DNA of 64,000 nt, taken from NCBI GenBank assembly GCA_016702555.1, contig JADJDV010000005.1:248001-312000 (forward strand), read 5' to 3'. A model generated the notes under the pieces. It saw only the letters and a list, made by a program, of their open reading frames with translations. It was not told the DNA's origin and made no database searches. This DNA comes from Burkholderiales bacterium. GTDB lineage: Bacteria; Pseudomonadota; Gammaproteobacteria; Burkholderiales; Burkholderiaceae_C. Positions 53,257 through 61,951 of this stretch are shown one piece after another. Numbering within the stretch: the first letter of the stretch is position 1; each line of letters starts with the position of its first letter. Position numbers and translations under genes: made by a program.

Positions 53257-53988
53257 ATGCCCCAAATCACCCCAAAAATCCTCGCCTTCGACGTCTTCGG
53301 CACCGTGGTCGATTGGCATGGCTCCATCGCCGCTGAAATGCGGCTGCTGTACCCGCAGGTGGATGGCGACGCGTTTGCGCTGGCGTGGCGCGAGGGGTAT
53401 CAGCCGGCGATGCAGCGGGTGCGGTCGGGCGAGTTGGGGTGGACCAAGATTGACGACCTGCACCGGCTGATTCTGGACCGCATCCTGCCGCGCTTTGGCC
53501 TGGGCGACCTGCCTGAGAACGAGCGCCGCGCGCTCAACCGCGTGTGGCACCGGCTCAACCCCTGGCCGGATGTGGTGGAAGGGTTGTCGCGGCTGAAGCG
53601 CCGGCACATCATCACCACGCTGTCGAACGGCAACATCGGCCTGCTGACCGACATGGCCAAGCACGGCGAGCTGCCGTGGGATTGCGTGCTGTCGGCCGAG
53701 GTGTTTCGCGCCTACAAGCCCGATCCGCAGGTGTATCTGGGCGTGGCGGAGGTGTTCGATGTGGCTCCGGCCGAGGTGATGATGGTGGCGGCGCACCACG
53801 AAGACCTGGCCGCCGCGCGCGACTGCGGGCTGCTGACGGCGTACATCGAGCGCCCGCTGGAGTTTGGCGCGGCGCGGCCCAAGGACGTGTCGCCAGTGGC
53901 GGAAAACACGCTGCACGCGCGTGATTTCAACGATCTGGCGGGGCAGCTGGGTACCAACGCAGCACCGATCGGCGACAGCGACGACTGA
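53257..53988 (+). CDS. haloacid dehalogenase type II (HAD superfamily)
   Basis: 243 residues. HAD motifs: LAFDVFGTVVDWHGS (nucleophile Asp), TTLSNGNIGLL (Ser), RAYKPDPQVYLG (Lys) and VAAHHEDLAAARDCG (Asp). The DVFGTVVDW pattern and the AAHHEDLAAA ending are those of 2-haloalkanoate dehalogenases, though many such proteins act on other substrates. ATG 53257 has no strong ribosome site; the region upstream borders the IS630-split gene. Confidence 0.88.
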   Translation: MPQITPKILAFDVFGTVVDWHGSIAAEMRLLYPQVDGDAFALAWREGYQPAMQRVRSGELGWTKIDDLHRLILDRILPRFGLGDLPENERRALNRVWHRLNPWPDVVEGLSRLKRRHIITTLSNGNIGLLTDMAKHGELPWDCVLSAEVFRAYKPDPQVYLGVAEVFDVAPAEVMMVAAHHEDLAAARDCGLLTAYIERPLEFGAARPKDVSPVAENTLHARDFNDLAGQLGTNAAPIGDSDD

Positions 53989-54034
53989 GTCGGCCATGAG
54001 CGATGAGCGCGTTGTGTCGCGGCAAGTCACTTCG

Positions 54035-54091
54035 GTTTTGATAGCTGCTTTCGCACGTCAGTCAAGCGCTGAGGCCAATTTTCTCTTATAG
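54035..54091. repeat. Comamonadaceae-type intergenic repeat
   Basis: GTTTTGATAGCTGCTTTCGC is followed by AAGCGCTGAGGCCAATTTT. I recall this arrangement (TTTGATAGCTGCTNGCGC ... AAGCGCTAGAGGCC) as a frequent repeat in Comamonadaceae genomes. A shorter relative, AGCTATCAAAACC, lies near 28788. It occupies part of the gap between the HAD gene and the asd leader region; the rest of the gap up to 54201 shows nothing I can name. Confidence 0.5.
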
Positions 54092-54201
54092 AAAAAGCCT
54101 GGCGGTGATGCGCGCCGCATCGTGCAAGGCCAACAACCCCGTTGGCAGCCTGTGTTCTGCGTCAGGCTGGCGAAGGTCGCTCCATTACAATCAGACCCAC
54201 G

Positions 54202-54303
54202 ATGAACGCCGCTGATCGCTTTGATCCGACCGCCCTGCCCCAGGCAGCGGGCTGGGGTGCGTCCGTTGCTTCTTCCATTACCACGACCACCAAAAAGGGC
54301 TGA
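54202..54303 (+). CDS. possible asd leader peptide with a Thr4-Lys2 tract
   Basis: A 33-codon ORF (MNAADRFDPTALPQ...) ending SSITTTTKKG, stop at 54303, 95 bp before asd. Four threonine codons in a row followed by two lysines is notable because Asd lies on the shared pathway to threonine, lysine and methionine. Downstream, CGGTTCGTC (54312) can pair with GACGAGCCG (54342), while GCTGCC/GGCAGC (54335-54356) forms an alternative hairpin enclosing that same arm. No T-tract follows, and the Thr codons (ACC, ACG) are common ones, so attenuation is only a hypothesis. Confidence 0.5.
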   Translation: MNAADRFDPTALPQAAGWGASVASSITTTTKKG

Positions 54304-54311
54304 CCAGCTCT

Positions 54312-54356
54312 CGGTTCGTCGTGCGCGCCTCCCCGCTGCCAGACGAGCCGGGCAGC
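54312..54356 (+). promoter_or_regulatory. mutually exclusive hairpins in the asd 5' region
   Basis: Arm CGGTTCGTC (54312-54320) pairs with GACGAGCCG (54342-54350, one G-U pair). GCTGCC (54335-54340) pairs with GGCAGC (54351-54356) and would place GACGAGCCG in its loop. The two structures cannot coexist. A switch controlled by translation of the ORF at 54202 is conceivable; the asd ribosome site (GAAAGG) lies about 30 bases further on. Confidence 0.35.
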
Positions 54357-54397
54357 AGGTCAGACAGATTCACTTTGTTTGAAAGGCGCGAAAAATC

Positions 54398-55537
54398 ATG
54401 AACAAGATCGGTAACCTGGTAGGCCTCGTCGGCTGGCGCGGCATGGTCGGCTCTGTGCTGATGGACCGCATGCAGGCCGAAAAAGACTTCGACCTGATCG
54501 AGCCCATCTTCTTCTCCACCAGCAATGCCGGTGGCGCCGCCCCGGCGATGGCGAAGAACGAAAAAACCCTGAAGGACGCGCACGACATCGAGGCGCTGAA
54601 AGCCTGCGACGTCATCCTCACCTGCCAGGGCGGCGACTACACCAACGAGGTGTTCCCCAAGCTGCGCGCCGCCGGCTGGAAAGGCCACTGGATCGACGCC
54701 GCCAGCGCGCTGCGCATGAACGATGACTCGGTCATCGTGCTCGACCCGGTGAACATGCCGGTGATCAAGAACGCACTGACCCAGGGCGGCAACAACTGGA
54801 TCGGCGGCAACTGCACCGTCAGCTGCATGCTGATGGGTGTGGGCGCGCTGTTCAAGGCCGATCTGGTCGAGTGGATGAGCACGCAGACCTACCAGGCGGC
54901 CAGCGGCGGCGGCGCGCAGCACATGCGCGAGCTGCTGACGCAGTACGGCACGCTGAACGCCGAGGTCAAGCCTCTGCTGGACGACCCCAAGAGCGCCATC
55001 CTCGAAATCGACCGCATGGTGGCCACCAAGCAGCGCGCCTTGAGCGGCGACGAGGTGGCCAACTTCGGCGTGCCGCTGGGCGGCTCGCTGATCCCCTGGA
55101 TCGACAAGGATCTGGGCAATGGGGTCAGCCGCGAGGAATGGAAGGGCATGGCCGAGACCAACAAGATCATGGGCCAGGGCGAGGGTTTCGACAGCCCCGC
55201 CGTGCCGGTGGACGGCTTCTGCGTGCGGGTTGGTGCCATGCGCTGCCATAGCCAGGCGCTGACATTCAAGCTCAAGAAGGACGTGCCGGTCGCCGACATC
55301 GAGGCCCTGATCGCCGCCGACAACGAGGGGGTCAAGGTGGGGCCCAACAACCGCGAGGACACCCTGCGCGATCTGACGCCGGTGGCGGTCACGGGCACCA
55401 TGACCATCCCCGTCGGCCGCATCCGCAAGCTGGCCATGGGGTCGGAGTACGTGGGCGCCTTCACCATCGGCGACCAGTTGCTGTGGGGCGCCGCCGAGCC
55501 GCTGCGCCGCATGCTGCGCATCCTGCTCGAGGCCTGA
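54398..55537 (+). CDS. asd: aspartate-semialdehyde dehydrogenase
   Basis: 379 residues, Gram-negative type. NADP-binding start GNLVGLVGWRGMVGSVLMDRM, phosphate-binding FSTSNAGG, catalytic Cys in IGGNCTVSCMLMG, and substrate-binding/catalytic His in VRVGAMRCHSQALTFKLK. It reduces aspartyl phosphate to the semialdehyde, the branch point to lysine, threonine, methionine and diaminopimelate. ATG 54398 follows GAAAGG. It starts the plus-strand block asd-fimV-truA-trpFBA-accD and may be controlled through the leader ORF at 54202. Confidence 0.96.
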   Translation: MNKIGNLVGLVGWRGMVGSVLMDRMQAEKDFDLIEPIFFSTSNAGGAAPAMAKNEKTLKDAHDIEALKACDVILTCQGGDYTNEVFPKLRAAGWKGHWIDAASALRMNDDSVIVLDPVNMPVIKNALTQGGNNWIGGNCTVSCMLMGVGALFKADLVEWMSTQTYQAASGGGAQHMRELLTQYGTLNAEVKPLLDDPKSAILEIDRMVATKQRALSGDEVANFGVPLGGSLIPWIDKDLGNGVSREEWKGMAETNKIMGQGEGFDSPAVPVDGFCVRVGAMRCHSQALTFKLKKDVPVADIEALIAADNEGVKVGPNNREDTLRDLTPVAVTGTMTIPVGRIRKLAMGSEYVGAFTIGDQLLWGAAEPLRRMLRILLEA

Positions 55538-55607
55538 TCCGCGCGCGGCTGCCGCGTGCGGGTTCGCCCCTTGCTTCTTCTTGTAAATGCTGTGCGATGA
55601 TGCTGGT

Positions 55608-55648
55608 GTCGCAGCCTGCCCGGCCGGGGAAAGCCGGGCTGTGGCGAC
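55608..55648 (+). promoter_or_regulatory. stable hairpin in the fimV 5' region
   Basis: GTCGC...GCCCGGC-CGGGGAAA-GCCGGGC...GCGAC folds into a two-part stem (GTCGC/GCGAC outside, GCCCGGC/GCCGGGC inside) with an asymmetric internal bulge and an 8-base loop, 22 bp before the fimV start. No T-tract follows, so it is not a terminator. It could be a riboregulatory structure; I cannot match it to a known riboswitch. Confidence 0.4.
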
Positions 55649-55669
55649 CATGAGATACGGGCGATCCAG

Positions 55670-58069
55670 ATGCATAAGAGAAACCAGGGAGTCATCGGGC
55701 GGCGCATCACCTTGCTGCCACGCACCTCGAAAAGCGCACTGACACTGGCGGCCGCGCTGGCCCTGCTGGGCGTCAGCCTGGATGCCCAGGCGCTGGTGCT
55801 GGGCGCGATCGCGATGCGCTCGGCGCTGGGCGAGCCGCTGCGCGCCGAGATCGAGGTGCCGCAGATCAGCGCCGAGGAAGCGGCCTCGCTGCAGGCGGCG
55901 GTGGCCTCGCGCGACACCTTTCGCGGCATTGGCGTCGACTACGCGCCGGCCCTTTCGGGCGCGCGCGTGAGCCTGCATCGGCGCGCCAGCGGTCAGGCCT
56001 ATCTGCGCCTGACCGGCGACCAGCCGGTTCACGAACCGATCCTCGGCGTGGTGATCGAGGCGCACTGGGCCGGCGGGCGCATCGTGCGCCACTACACCCT
56101 GCTGGTCGATCCGCCAGAGCGCGCCACGCCGCCGCCGGTCGTCGTCACGCCGGCGCAAGTGGCGCCGCCAGTCATCGCCGCGCCACCTCGACCATCCTCT
56201 ACCACCGCTCCGGCACCGGCACAAGTGCAGGCGCCAGTCGCCGAACCCGCCACCCGAGCTGCACCGCCAGCACCACGCACCGCGCCGTCGCCGCCGCAAG
56301 CCGCACCGCAACGCGCACGAGACACGGCGATCGCTGGTGCCGACGCGAAAGTCCGGGTCCGGCGCGGCGACACCGCCTACCGCATCGCCTCGAACCACGC
56401 GCCTGAAGGCGTATCGCTGGATCAGATGCTGGTGGCCTTGCTGCGCGCCAACCCCGGCGCCTTCATTCAAGGCAACGTCAACCGCATGAAGGCTGGTGCG
56501 GTGCTCACCATTCCGAGCGCCGAGCAGGTCAGTACCGTGCCGCCGGCCACCGCACGCAGCACGCTGGTGGCGCACAGCCGAGATTTCGAGTCCTACCGGC
56601 GCGCGATGGCGCAAAGCGCACGCACCGCCCCGGTCGATACCCCTGGCCGCAGCGCCACCGGCTCGGTGCAGGCGCAGGTGCGCGACGCCGCCGCCCCGGC
56701 GCCCAGCCAGGACAGGCTGACGCTGGCGCGCGACGGCCAGCCGACCGACAAGGAAGCCGCACTGGCGCAGGCGCGCCAGGCGCAAGAGCAGGACCGGCAA
56801 GTCGCCCAGCTGAATCAGAACATCAGCGAACTGTCGCGGCTGCAGAGCGAGTCCGGCGCGGGCGCTGGCAGCGGCGTGGGCGCGGCACCGACGGCGTCAG
56901 CGGCAGCGCCAGCATCGGCCCCGGCGGCGGCCGTCGCCAGCACCCCCACCGCCGCGGCTTCAGCACCGCCAGGTGCGGGTGCGATGAGTCAGCCGCCCGC
57001 GGTCGAAGTCGCGCCCGCTTCATCGGCCCTGCAATCCCTGCCCGGCTATCCCCAATTGCTGTGGGCCGGCGGCGCCCTGCTGGCGCTGCTGGCGGCGTTG
57101 GGCTTTGTGCGCTCGCGTCGGCGCCAGCCGGCGATGGCGGAGTCGGCGCCGCCGTTCCTGCGTGAGCGCGAGCCAGCCGTACGCGCATTCGAAGGTGGCG
57201 ACGGCGCCAGCACCACCCTGCTCGACACCGCCACGCCCCGCCTCGACCTGGGCGCGGCCGTATCTGCTACCCCAGACGCCGATACCGCCGCCACTCCGGT
57301 CACCGAGACCCACGCCCTCAGCGCCGGCGGCCACGACAACCTGGCCGAGCAACAACTGCGGGCGGCCATCCACGCCCAGCGCAGCCTGGTGCCCAACCAC
57401 CTCAAGCTGGCCGAGCTTTATGCCGCGCGCGGCGATGTGTTGGCGCTTGAGGCGGTGGCCATCGAGGCCTACGACATCACCCAGGGCGAAGGCCGCGACT
57501 GGCAGGCGATCGCGCGCCTGGGCCATCGGCTGGACCCGAACAACACGCTCTACGCGCTTGGCGGCGCCGCGCTGCTGGCCGCCGTCAAGACGGCGCCCAC
57601 TCATGCACCAGCCGAAGCGGCGGCGCCGGCGCCGCGCGCGCTGGACGACTTGTACGTGTCGCTGGACCTGGATCCGCTGCCCGAAGACGACGACAACGCC
57701 GGGGCCGTCTCGCACACACCCGTGCCGGCACCGCCGCCCACGTTCGAACCACTGGATTTCGATCTCGATCTCGACTTCTCGCCACCGGATGGCTCGAAGA
57801 CGCCAGCACCCAAAGCGCCCGACCCACCGCCGAGCCCGCTCGACGCGCTCGAATTCACGCTCGACGACCCCACGCCCGCCACAGTGCCGGGTGACCTGCC
57901 GCTGGACGGCGCCCTGGAAAGCCTGCTCAGCACCAAGCTCGAGCTCGCGCGCAAGTACCAGGCCGTCGGCGATCGGCCAGGCGCGCACGCCCTGGCGGCC
58001 GAAGTGCTCGCCGAGGGCTCGGGCGTGCTGCGACAGCAGGCGCAGCAGCTGCTGGACAGCCTGGGGTGA
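55670..58069 (+). CDS. fimV: FimV-family pilus assembly/polar hub protein
   Basis: 799 residues. Signal peptide (SALTLAAALALLGVSLDAQA), the FimV N-terminal domain (LGAIAMRSALGEPLRAEIEV), a Pro-rich linker, a peptidoglycan-binding LysM (VRRGDTAYRIASNHAPEG...LTIPS, about 222-285), a coiled coil (QARQAQEQDRQVAQLNQNI), a membrane helix near residue 465 (LLWAGGALLALLAALGFV) and a cytoplasmic acidic part with a TPR-like segment and the C-terminal FimV domain (LSTKLELARKYQAVGDRPGA). FimV organises type IV pili and polar structures. No other pil genes are in the window. Confidence 0.92.
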   Translation: MHKRNQGVIGRRITLLPRTSKSALTLAAALALLGVSLDAQALVLGAIAMRSALGEPLRAEIEVPQISAEEAASLQAAVASRDTFRGIGVDYAPALSGARVSLHRRASGQAYLRLTGDQPVHEPILGVVIEAHWAGGRIVRHYTLLVDPPERATPPPVVVTPAQVAPPVIAAPPRPSSTTAPAPAQVQAPVAEPATRAAPPAPRTAPSPPQAAPQRARDTAIAGADAKVRVRRGDTAYRIASNHAPEGVSLDQMLVALLRANPGAFIQGNVNRMKAGAVLTIPSAEQVSTVPPATARSTLVAHSRDFESYRRAMAQSARTAPVDTPGRSATGSVQAQVRDAAAPAPSQDRLTLARDGQPTDKEAALAQARQAQEQDRQVAQLNQNISELSRLQSESGAGAGSGVGAAPTASAAAPASAPAAAVASTPTAAASAPPGAGAMSQPPAVEVAPASSALQSLPGYPQLLWAGGALLALLAALGFVRSRRRQPAMAESAPPFLREREPAVRAFEGGDGASTTLLDTATPRLDLGAAVSATPDADTAATPVTETHALSAGGHDNLAEQQLRAAIHAQRSLVPNHLKLAELYAARGDVLALEAVAIEAYDITQGEGRDWQAIARLGHRLDPNNTLYALGGAALLAAVKTAPTHAPAEAAAPAPRALDDLYVSLDLDPLPEDDDNAGAVSHTPVPAPPPTFEPLDFDLDLDFSPPDGSKTPAPKAPDPPPSPLDALEFTLDDPTPATVPGDLPLDGALESLLSTKLELARKYQAVGDRPGAHALAAEVLAEGSGVLRQQAQQLLDSLG

Positions 58070-58103
58070 GCGGCGCACCCGGGCCGCACGCCCTGCGGCG
58101 ACA

Positions 58104-58898
58104 ATGCGGGCCGTGAGAATCGCGCTCGGCCTCAGCTACCTCGGCACCCGCTACCAGGGCTGGCAAAGCCAGCCGTCGGGCCTGACGGTGCAGGACCAGC
58201 TGGAGCAGGCGCTGGCGCGCTTCACCGCCGCCGACCCGCCCTCGACCCTGTGCGCCGGCCGCACCGACGCCGGCGTGCACGGTGTGCGGCAGGTGGTGCA
58301 CTTCGACACCGGCCTGCAACGCGAGCCGTTTTCCTGGGTGCGTGGCACCAACCGATACCTGGCGGACGACATCGCCGTGCAATGGGCGCAGGCCGTGCCG
58401 GACGCCTTCCACGCCCGCGCCAGCGCCCTCGCCCGCCGTTATGCCTATGTGGTGCTGGAGTCGCCGGTGCGCCCCAGCCTCGAAGCCGGCCGCGTCGGCT
58501 GGGTGTTTCGCCCGCTGGACGGCGACGCCATGCGGGCCGCCGCCGAGCATCTGCGCGGCGAGCACGACTTCAGCTCGTTTCGCGCCAGCGCATGCCAGGC
58601 GCTGTCGCCGGTGAAGGACTTGCGCCGCGTCGAGATCACGCGCCGCGGCGCCTACTGGCGCTTCGAGTTCGAGGCCAGCGCCTTCCTGCACCACATGATC
58701 CGCAACATCATGGGCTGCCTGCTGTACATCGGGCAAGGTCTGCAGCCGGTACCCTGGATGCGCGAGGTGCTGCTGGCGCGCAGCCGCGCGATCGCGGCGC
58801 CGACCTTTGCGCCCGACGGCCTGTACTTTCTTGGGCCGGTCTACGCGGCACACTGGGGTCTGCCCGAGCACGGCGCCGCCTATGATTGGTTGCCATGA
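58104..58898 (+). CDS. truA: tRNA pseudouridine(38-40) synthase
   Basis: 264 residues. Begins RIALGLSYLGTRYQGWQSQP; the catalytic Asp is in CAGRTDAGVHGVRQVVHFD; FRASACQA and FEASAFLHHMIRNIMGCLL are the other conserved blocks. ATG 58104; a GTG nine bases later is also possible. The stop overlaps the trpF start (ATGA), so trpF translation is coupled to it. Confidence 0.95.
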   Translation: MRAVRIALGLSYLGTRYQGWQSQPSGLTVQDQLEQALARFTAADPPSTLCAGRTDAGVHGVRQVVHFDTGLQREPFSWVRGTNRYLADDIAVQWAQAVPDAFHARASALARRYAYVVLESPVRPSLEAGRVGWVFRPLDGDAMRAAAEHLRGEHDFSSFRASACQALSPVKDLRRVEITRRGAYWRFEFEASAFLHHMIRNIMGCLLYIGQGLQPVPWMREVLLARSRAIAAPTFAPDGLYFLGPVYAAHWGLPEHGAAYDWLP

Positions 58899-59608
58899 GC
58901 TTCCCTGCCCCTGACCGCACGCGCATCAAGATCTGCGGCCTCACGCGCGAGCACGACGTGGATGCGGCGGTCGCCGCCGGCGTCGACGCCATCGGCTTCG
59001 TGCTGTACCCCAAAAGCCCGCGCTACGTGAACCCAGCGCGCGCCGCGCAACTGGCCGCGCAGCTGCCACCCATGGTCACGCCAGTGCTGCTGTTCGTCAA
59101 CGCGTCCGCCGACGAAATTGCCGTCGCCAGCGCCGGGGTGCCTGGCGCCTGCCTGCAGTTCCACGGCGACGAATCGGCGGCGGATTGCGCCGCCATCGCC
59201 GCACGCTGCGCCCGGCCGTACTGGCGCGCTGCCCGCATCCCCGTGCAGGGCGGTGACACCTTCGACTTGGTAAAATTCGCGCACGACTTTGCATCGGCCC
59301 AGGCGGTCCTGCTCGACGCACATGTCGAGGGATTCGGCGGCGGCGGAAAGACATTCGATTGGTCACGGCTTCCACCAAGCGTACCCGCTCACCTCGTCTT
59401 GTCTGGTGGACTCACACCTGCAAACGTGAGCGCCGGCATCACGGCCTTGCGTGGGCGCGGCCGCTCGCTCGCGCTTGACGTTTCCTCCGGCGTCGAAGCC
59501 GATGGCCCCGACGGCAAGCCGCAAAAGGGCATCAAGGACGCCGACAAGATTCAACAGTTCGTCGCCGCCGTGCGCGCAGCGGACGCTCGATACCCCATAG
59601 CACCATGA
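58895..59608 (+). CDS. trpF: phosphoribosylanthranilate isomerase
   Basis: 237-residue TIM-barrel enzyme of tryptophan synthesis. The general-base Cys is in IKICGLTREHDVDAAV, the general-acid Asp in VLLDAHVEGFGGGGKTFDW, and phosphate binding is in LSGGLTPANV and LDVSSGVE. The N-terminus has a short unconserved extension. ATG 58895 overlaps truA (ATGA), and the stop overlaps trpB in the same way. Confidence 0.95.
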   Translation: MSFPAPDRTRIKICGLTREHDVDAAVAAGVDAIGFVLYPKSPRYVNPARAAQLAAQLPPMVTPVLLFVNASADEIAVASAGVPGACLQFHGDESAADCAAIAARCARPYWRAARIPVQGGDTFDLVKFAHDFASAQAVLLDAHVEGFGGGGKTFDWSRLPPSVPAHLVLSGGLTPANVSAGITALRGRGRSLALDVSSGVEADGPDGKPQKGIKDADKIQQFVAAVRAADARYPIAP

Positions 59609-60888
59609 TCGAATACCACCAGCCCGACCCCAGCGGCCATTTCGGCCGCTACGGCGGCAGTTTCATCAGCGAGACGCTGACCTTCGCCATCAACGAGCTG
59701 AAAGACGCCTACGCCAAGTACCAGCACGACCCGGATTTCCTGGCCGAGTTCAGGTACGAGCTCGCGCACTACGTCGGTCGCCCCTCGCCCGTCTACCACG
59801 CCGCGCGCACCAGCCGCGAGCTGGGTGGCGCGCAGATTTACCTCAAGCGTGAAGACCTGAACCACACCGGCGCGCACAAGATCAACAACGTCATCGGCCA
59901 GGCCATGCTGGCCAAGCGCATGGGCAAGCCGCGCGTCATTGCCGAAACCGGCGCTGGCCAGCACGGCGTCGCCACCGCCACCATTTGCGCGCGCTACGGG
60001 CTGGAATGCGTGGTTTACATGGGCAGCGAGGACGTCAAACGCCAATCGCCCAACGTCTACCGCATGAAGCTGCTCGGCGCCACCGTGGTGCCGGTCGAAT
60101 CGGGCAGCAAGACGCTGAAGGACGCGCTCAACGAAGCCATGCGCGATTGGGTCGCCAACGTGGACAACACCTTCTACATCATCGGCACCGTGGCCGGCCC
60201 GCACCCCTACCCCATGATGGTGCGCGACTTCCAGAGCGTGATTGGCCAGGAATGCTTGACGCAGATGCCCGAGCTGCTGGCAGCGCAGGGCATCGCGGCA
60301 CAGCACCCTGATGCCGTGATCGCCTGCGTCGGCGGTGGCAGCAATGCCATGGGCATCTTTTACCCTTATATCCCGTACGAGAACACGCGCCTGATCGGTG
60401 TCGAAGCCGCCGGCGAGGGCCTGGACAGCGGCAAGCACTCGGCCAGCCTGCAGCGCGGCTCCAGCGGCGTCCTGCACGGCAACCGCACCTACATCCTGCA
60501 GGACGACAACGGCCAGATCACCGAAACGCACAGCATCTCAGCCGGTCTCGACTACCCCGGCGTCGGCCCCGAGCACGCCTGGCTGAAGGACACCGGCCGC
60601 GCCGACTACGTAGGCGCCACCGACGCCGAGGCGCTGGCCGCCTTCCATCATCTGTGCCGCACCGAGGGCATCATTCCCGCACTCGAATCCAGCCACGCCT
60701 TCGCCTACGCGATGAAGCTGGCACCGACCCTGCGGCCCGATCAATCCATCCTGGTCAACCTGTCCGGCCGTGGCGACAAGGACATCGGCACCGTGGCCGA
60801 TCTGGACGGCGCCGAGGTCTTCGACCGCCCGTCGATGCGCGGCCATGTGGTCAAGGGCGCCCCCAAATCGCGCGGAGGCAAGGCATGA
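59605..60888 (+). CDS. trpB: tryptophan synthase beta subunit
   Basis: 427 residues. Starts with the standard GHFGRYGGSFISETL; PLP-binding Lys in NHTGAHKINNVIGQAML; GAGQHGVATA and the phosphate-binding ACVGGGSNAMG follow. Makes tryptophan from indole and serine and works as an alpha2-beta2 complex with TrpA. ATG 59605 overlaps the trpF stop (ATGA) and its own stop overlaps the trpA start. Confidence 0.97.
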   Translation: MIEYHQPDPSGHFGRYGGSFISETLTFAINELKDAYAKYQHDPDFLAEFRYELAHYVGRPSPVYHAARTSRELGGAQIYLKREDLNHTGAHKINNVIGQAMLAKRMGKPRVIAETGAGQHGVATATICARYGLECVVYMGSEDVKRQSPNVYRMKLLGATVVPVESGSKTLKDALNEAMRDWVANVDNTFYIIGTVAGPHPYPMMVRDFQSVIGQECLTQMPELLAAQGIAAQHPDAVIACVGGGSNAMGIFYPYIPYENTRLIGVEAAGEGLDSGKHSASLQRGSSGVLHGNRTYILQDDNGQITETHSISAGLDYPGVGPEHAWLKDTGRADYVGATDAEALAAFHHLCRTEGIIPALESSHAFAYAMKLAPTLRPDQSILVNLSGRGDKDIGTVADLDGAEVFDRPSMRGHVVKGAPKSRGGKA

Positions 60889-61694
60889 GCCGCATTCAGA
60901 GCACCTTCCAGGCGCTGCAGGCGCAAGGCCGCAAGGCGCTGATTCCCTACGTCACCGCCGGCTTTCCCTATGCCGACATCACGCCCGCGCTGATGCACGG
61001 CATGGTGACCGCCGGCGCCGACGTCATCGAGCTGGGCGTGCCCTTCTCCGACCCCAGCGCCGACGGCGCGGTGATCCAGAAGGCCGGCGACCGCGCGCTG
61101 GCGTTGGGCGTCGGCCTGGTCCAGGTGCTGGCCATGGTCCGCATCTTTCGCGAGAAGGATCAGAAAACGCCCGTGGTGCTGATGGGCTACGCCAACCCGG
61201 TGGAGCGCTATGACCAGAAACATGGCGAGGGCCGCTTCATCCGCGACGCCGCCAGCGCCGGCATCGACGGCCTGCTGATCGTCGACTACCCGCCCGAGGA
61301 GTGCCGCGATTTCGCGGCCGAGCTGCGCGTCGTCGGCATGGACCTGATCTTCCTGCTCGCGCCCACCTCCACCGCTCAGCGCATGCAGCAAGTGGCCCAG
61401 GTGGCCAGCGGCTACGTGTACTACGTGTCGCTCAAGGGCGTCACCGGCTCGGGCGCGCTCAACACCGCGGAAGTCGAGGCCATGCTGCCGCGCATCCGCG
61501 AGCACGTGAAGATTCCCGTCGGCGTCGGCTTTGGCATTCGCGACGCCGACACCGCCCGCGCCATCGGTCAGGTGGCCGACGCCGTGGTCATCGGCAGCCG
61601 GCTGATCCAGGTGATCGAAAATCAGCCGCACGAGCGCGTGGCCGCCGCCGCCACCGACTTTCTGCGTTCGATCCGCGCCGCGCTGGATGCCTGA
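60885..61694 (+). CDS. trpA: tryptophan synthase alpha subunit
   Basis: 269-residue TIM barrel that cleaves indole-glycerol phosphate. Catalytic Glu in VIELGVPFSDPSADGAVIQKA, Asp in LIVDYPPEECRDF, and the C-terminal phosphate site VGVGFGIRD...ADAVVIGSRL. ATG 60885 overlaps the trpB stop. Followed after 32 bp by a toxin-antitoxin module and then accD, an order in which trpA-accD adjacency is normal and the module is extra. Confidence 0.96.
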   Translation: MSRIQSTFQALQAQGRKALIPYVTAGFPYADITPALMHGMVTAGADVIELGVPFSDPSADGAVIQKAGDRALALGVGLVQVLAMVRIFREKDQKTPVVLMGYANPVERYDQKHGEGRFIRDAASAGIDGLLIVDYPPEECRDFAAELRVVGMDLIFLLAPTSTAQRMQQVAQVASGYVYYVSLKGVTGSGALNTAEVEAMLPRIREHVKIPVGVGFGIRDADTARAIGQVADAVVIGSRLIQVIENQPHERVAAAATDFLRSIRAALDA

Positions 61695-61726
61695 CCCGTG
61701 AAGCCGCAAGGTGTATGCTTGCTCGC

Positions 61727-61951
61727 ATGAACCTCGCTGATGTCGATTTTCATGCCCTGCCCGTGTCGGAGCGCCTGCAACTGGTGACAGACATCTGGGA
61801 CAGCATTGCGGCTGAAACGCCTGGTGACTTCACGCTGTCCGAGGCCGATGACGCCGAATTGCGTCGCCGGCTGGCCGCGCATGAGGCCGAACCCAGCAGC
61901 AGCGTGCCGTGGGAGCAGGTGCGCACGCGCCTGTTCGCGGGACGCGCTTGA
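61727..61951 (+). CDS. addiction-module antitoxin (TIGR02574/CHP02574-like)
   Basis: 74 residues: MNLADVDFHALPVSERLQLV then WDSIAAETPGDFTLSEADDAELRRRLAAHE and an end SSSVPWEQVRTRLFAG. This LPxxERLxLxxxxWDSI...WexVRxRL pattern is that of the small antitoxins paired with ParE/RelE toxins. The stop overlaps the next start (TGATG). Inserted between trpA and accD on the same strand. Confidence 0.88.
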   Translation: MNLADVDFHALPVSERLQLVTDIWDSIAAETPGDFTLSEADDAELRRRLAAHEAEPSSSVPWEQVRTRLFAGRA

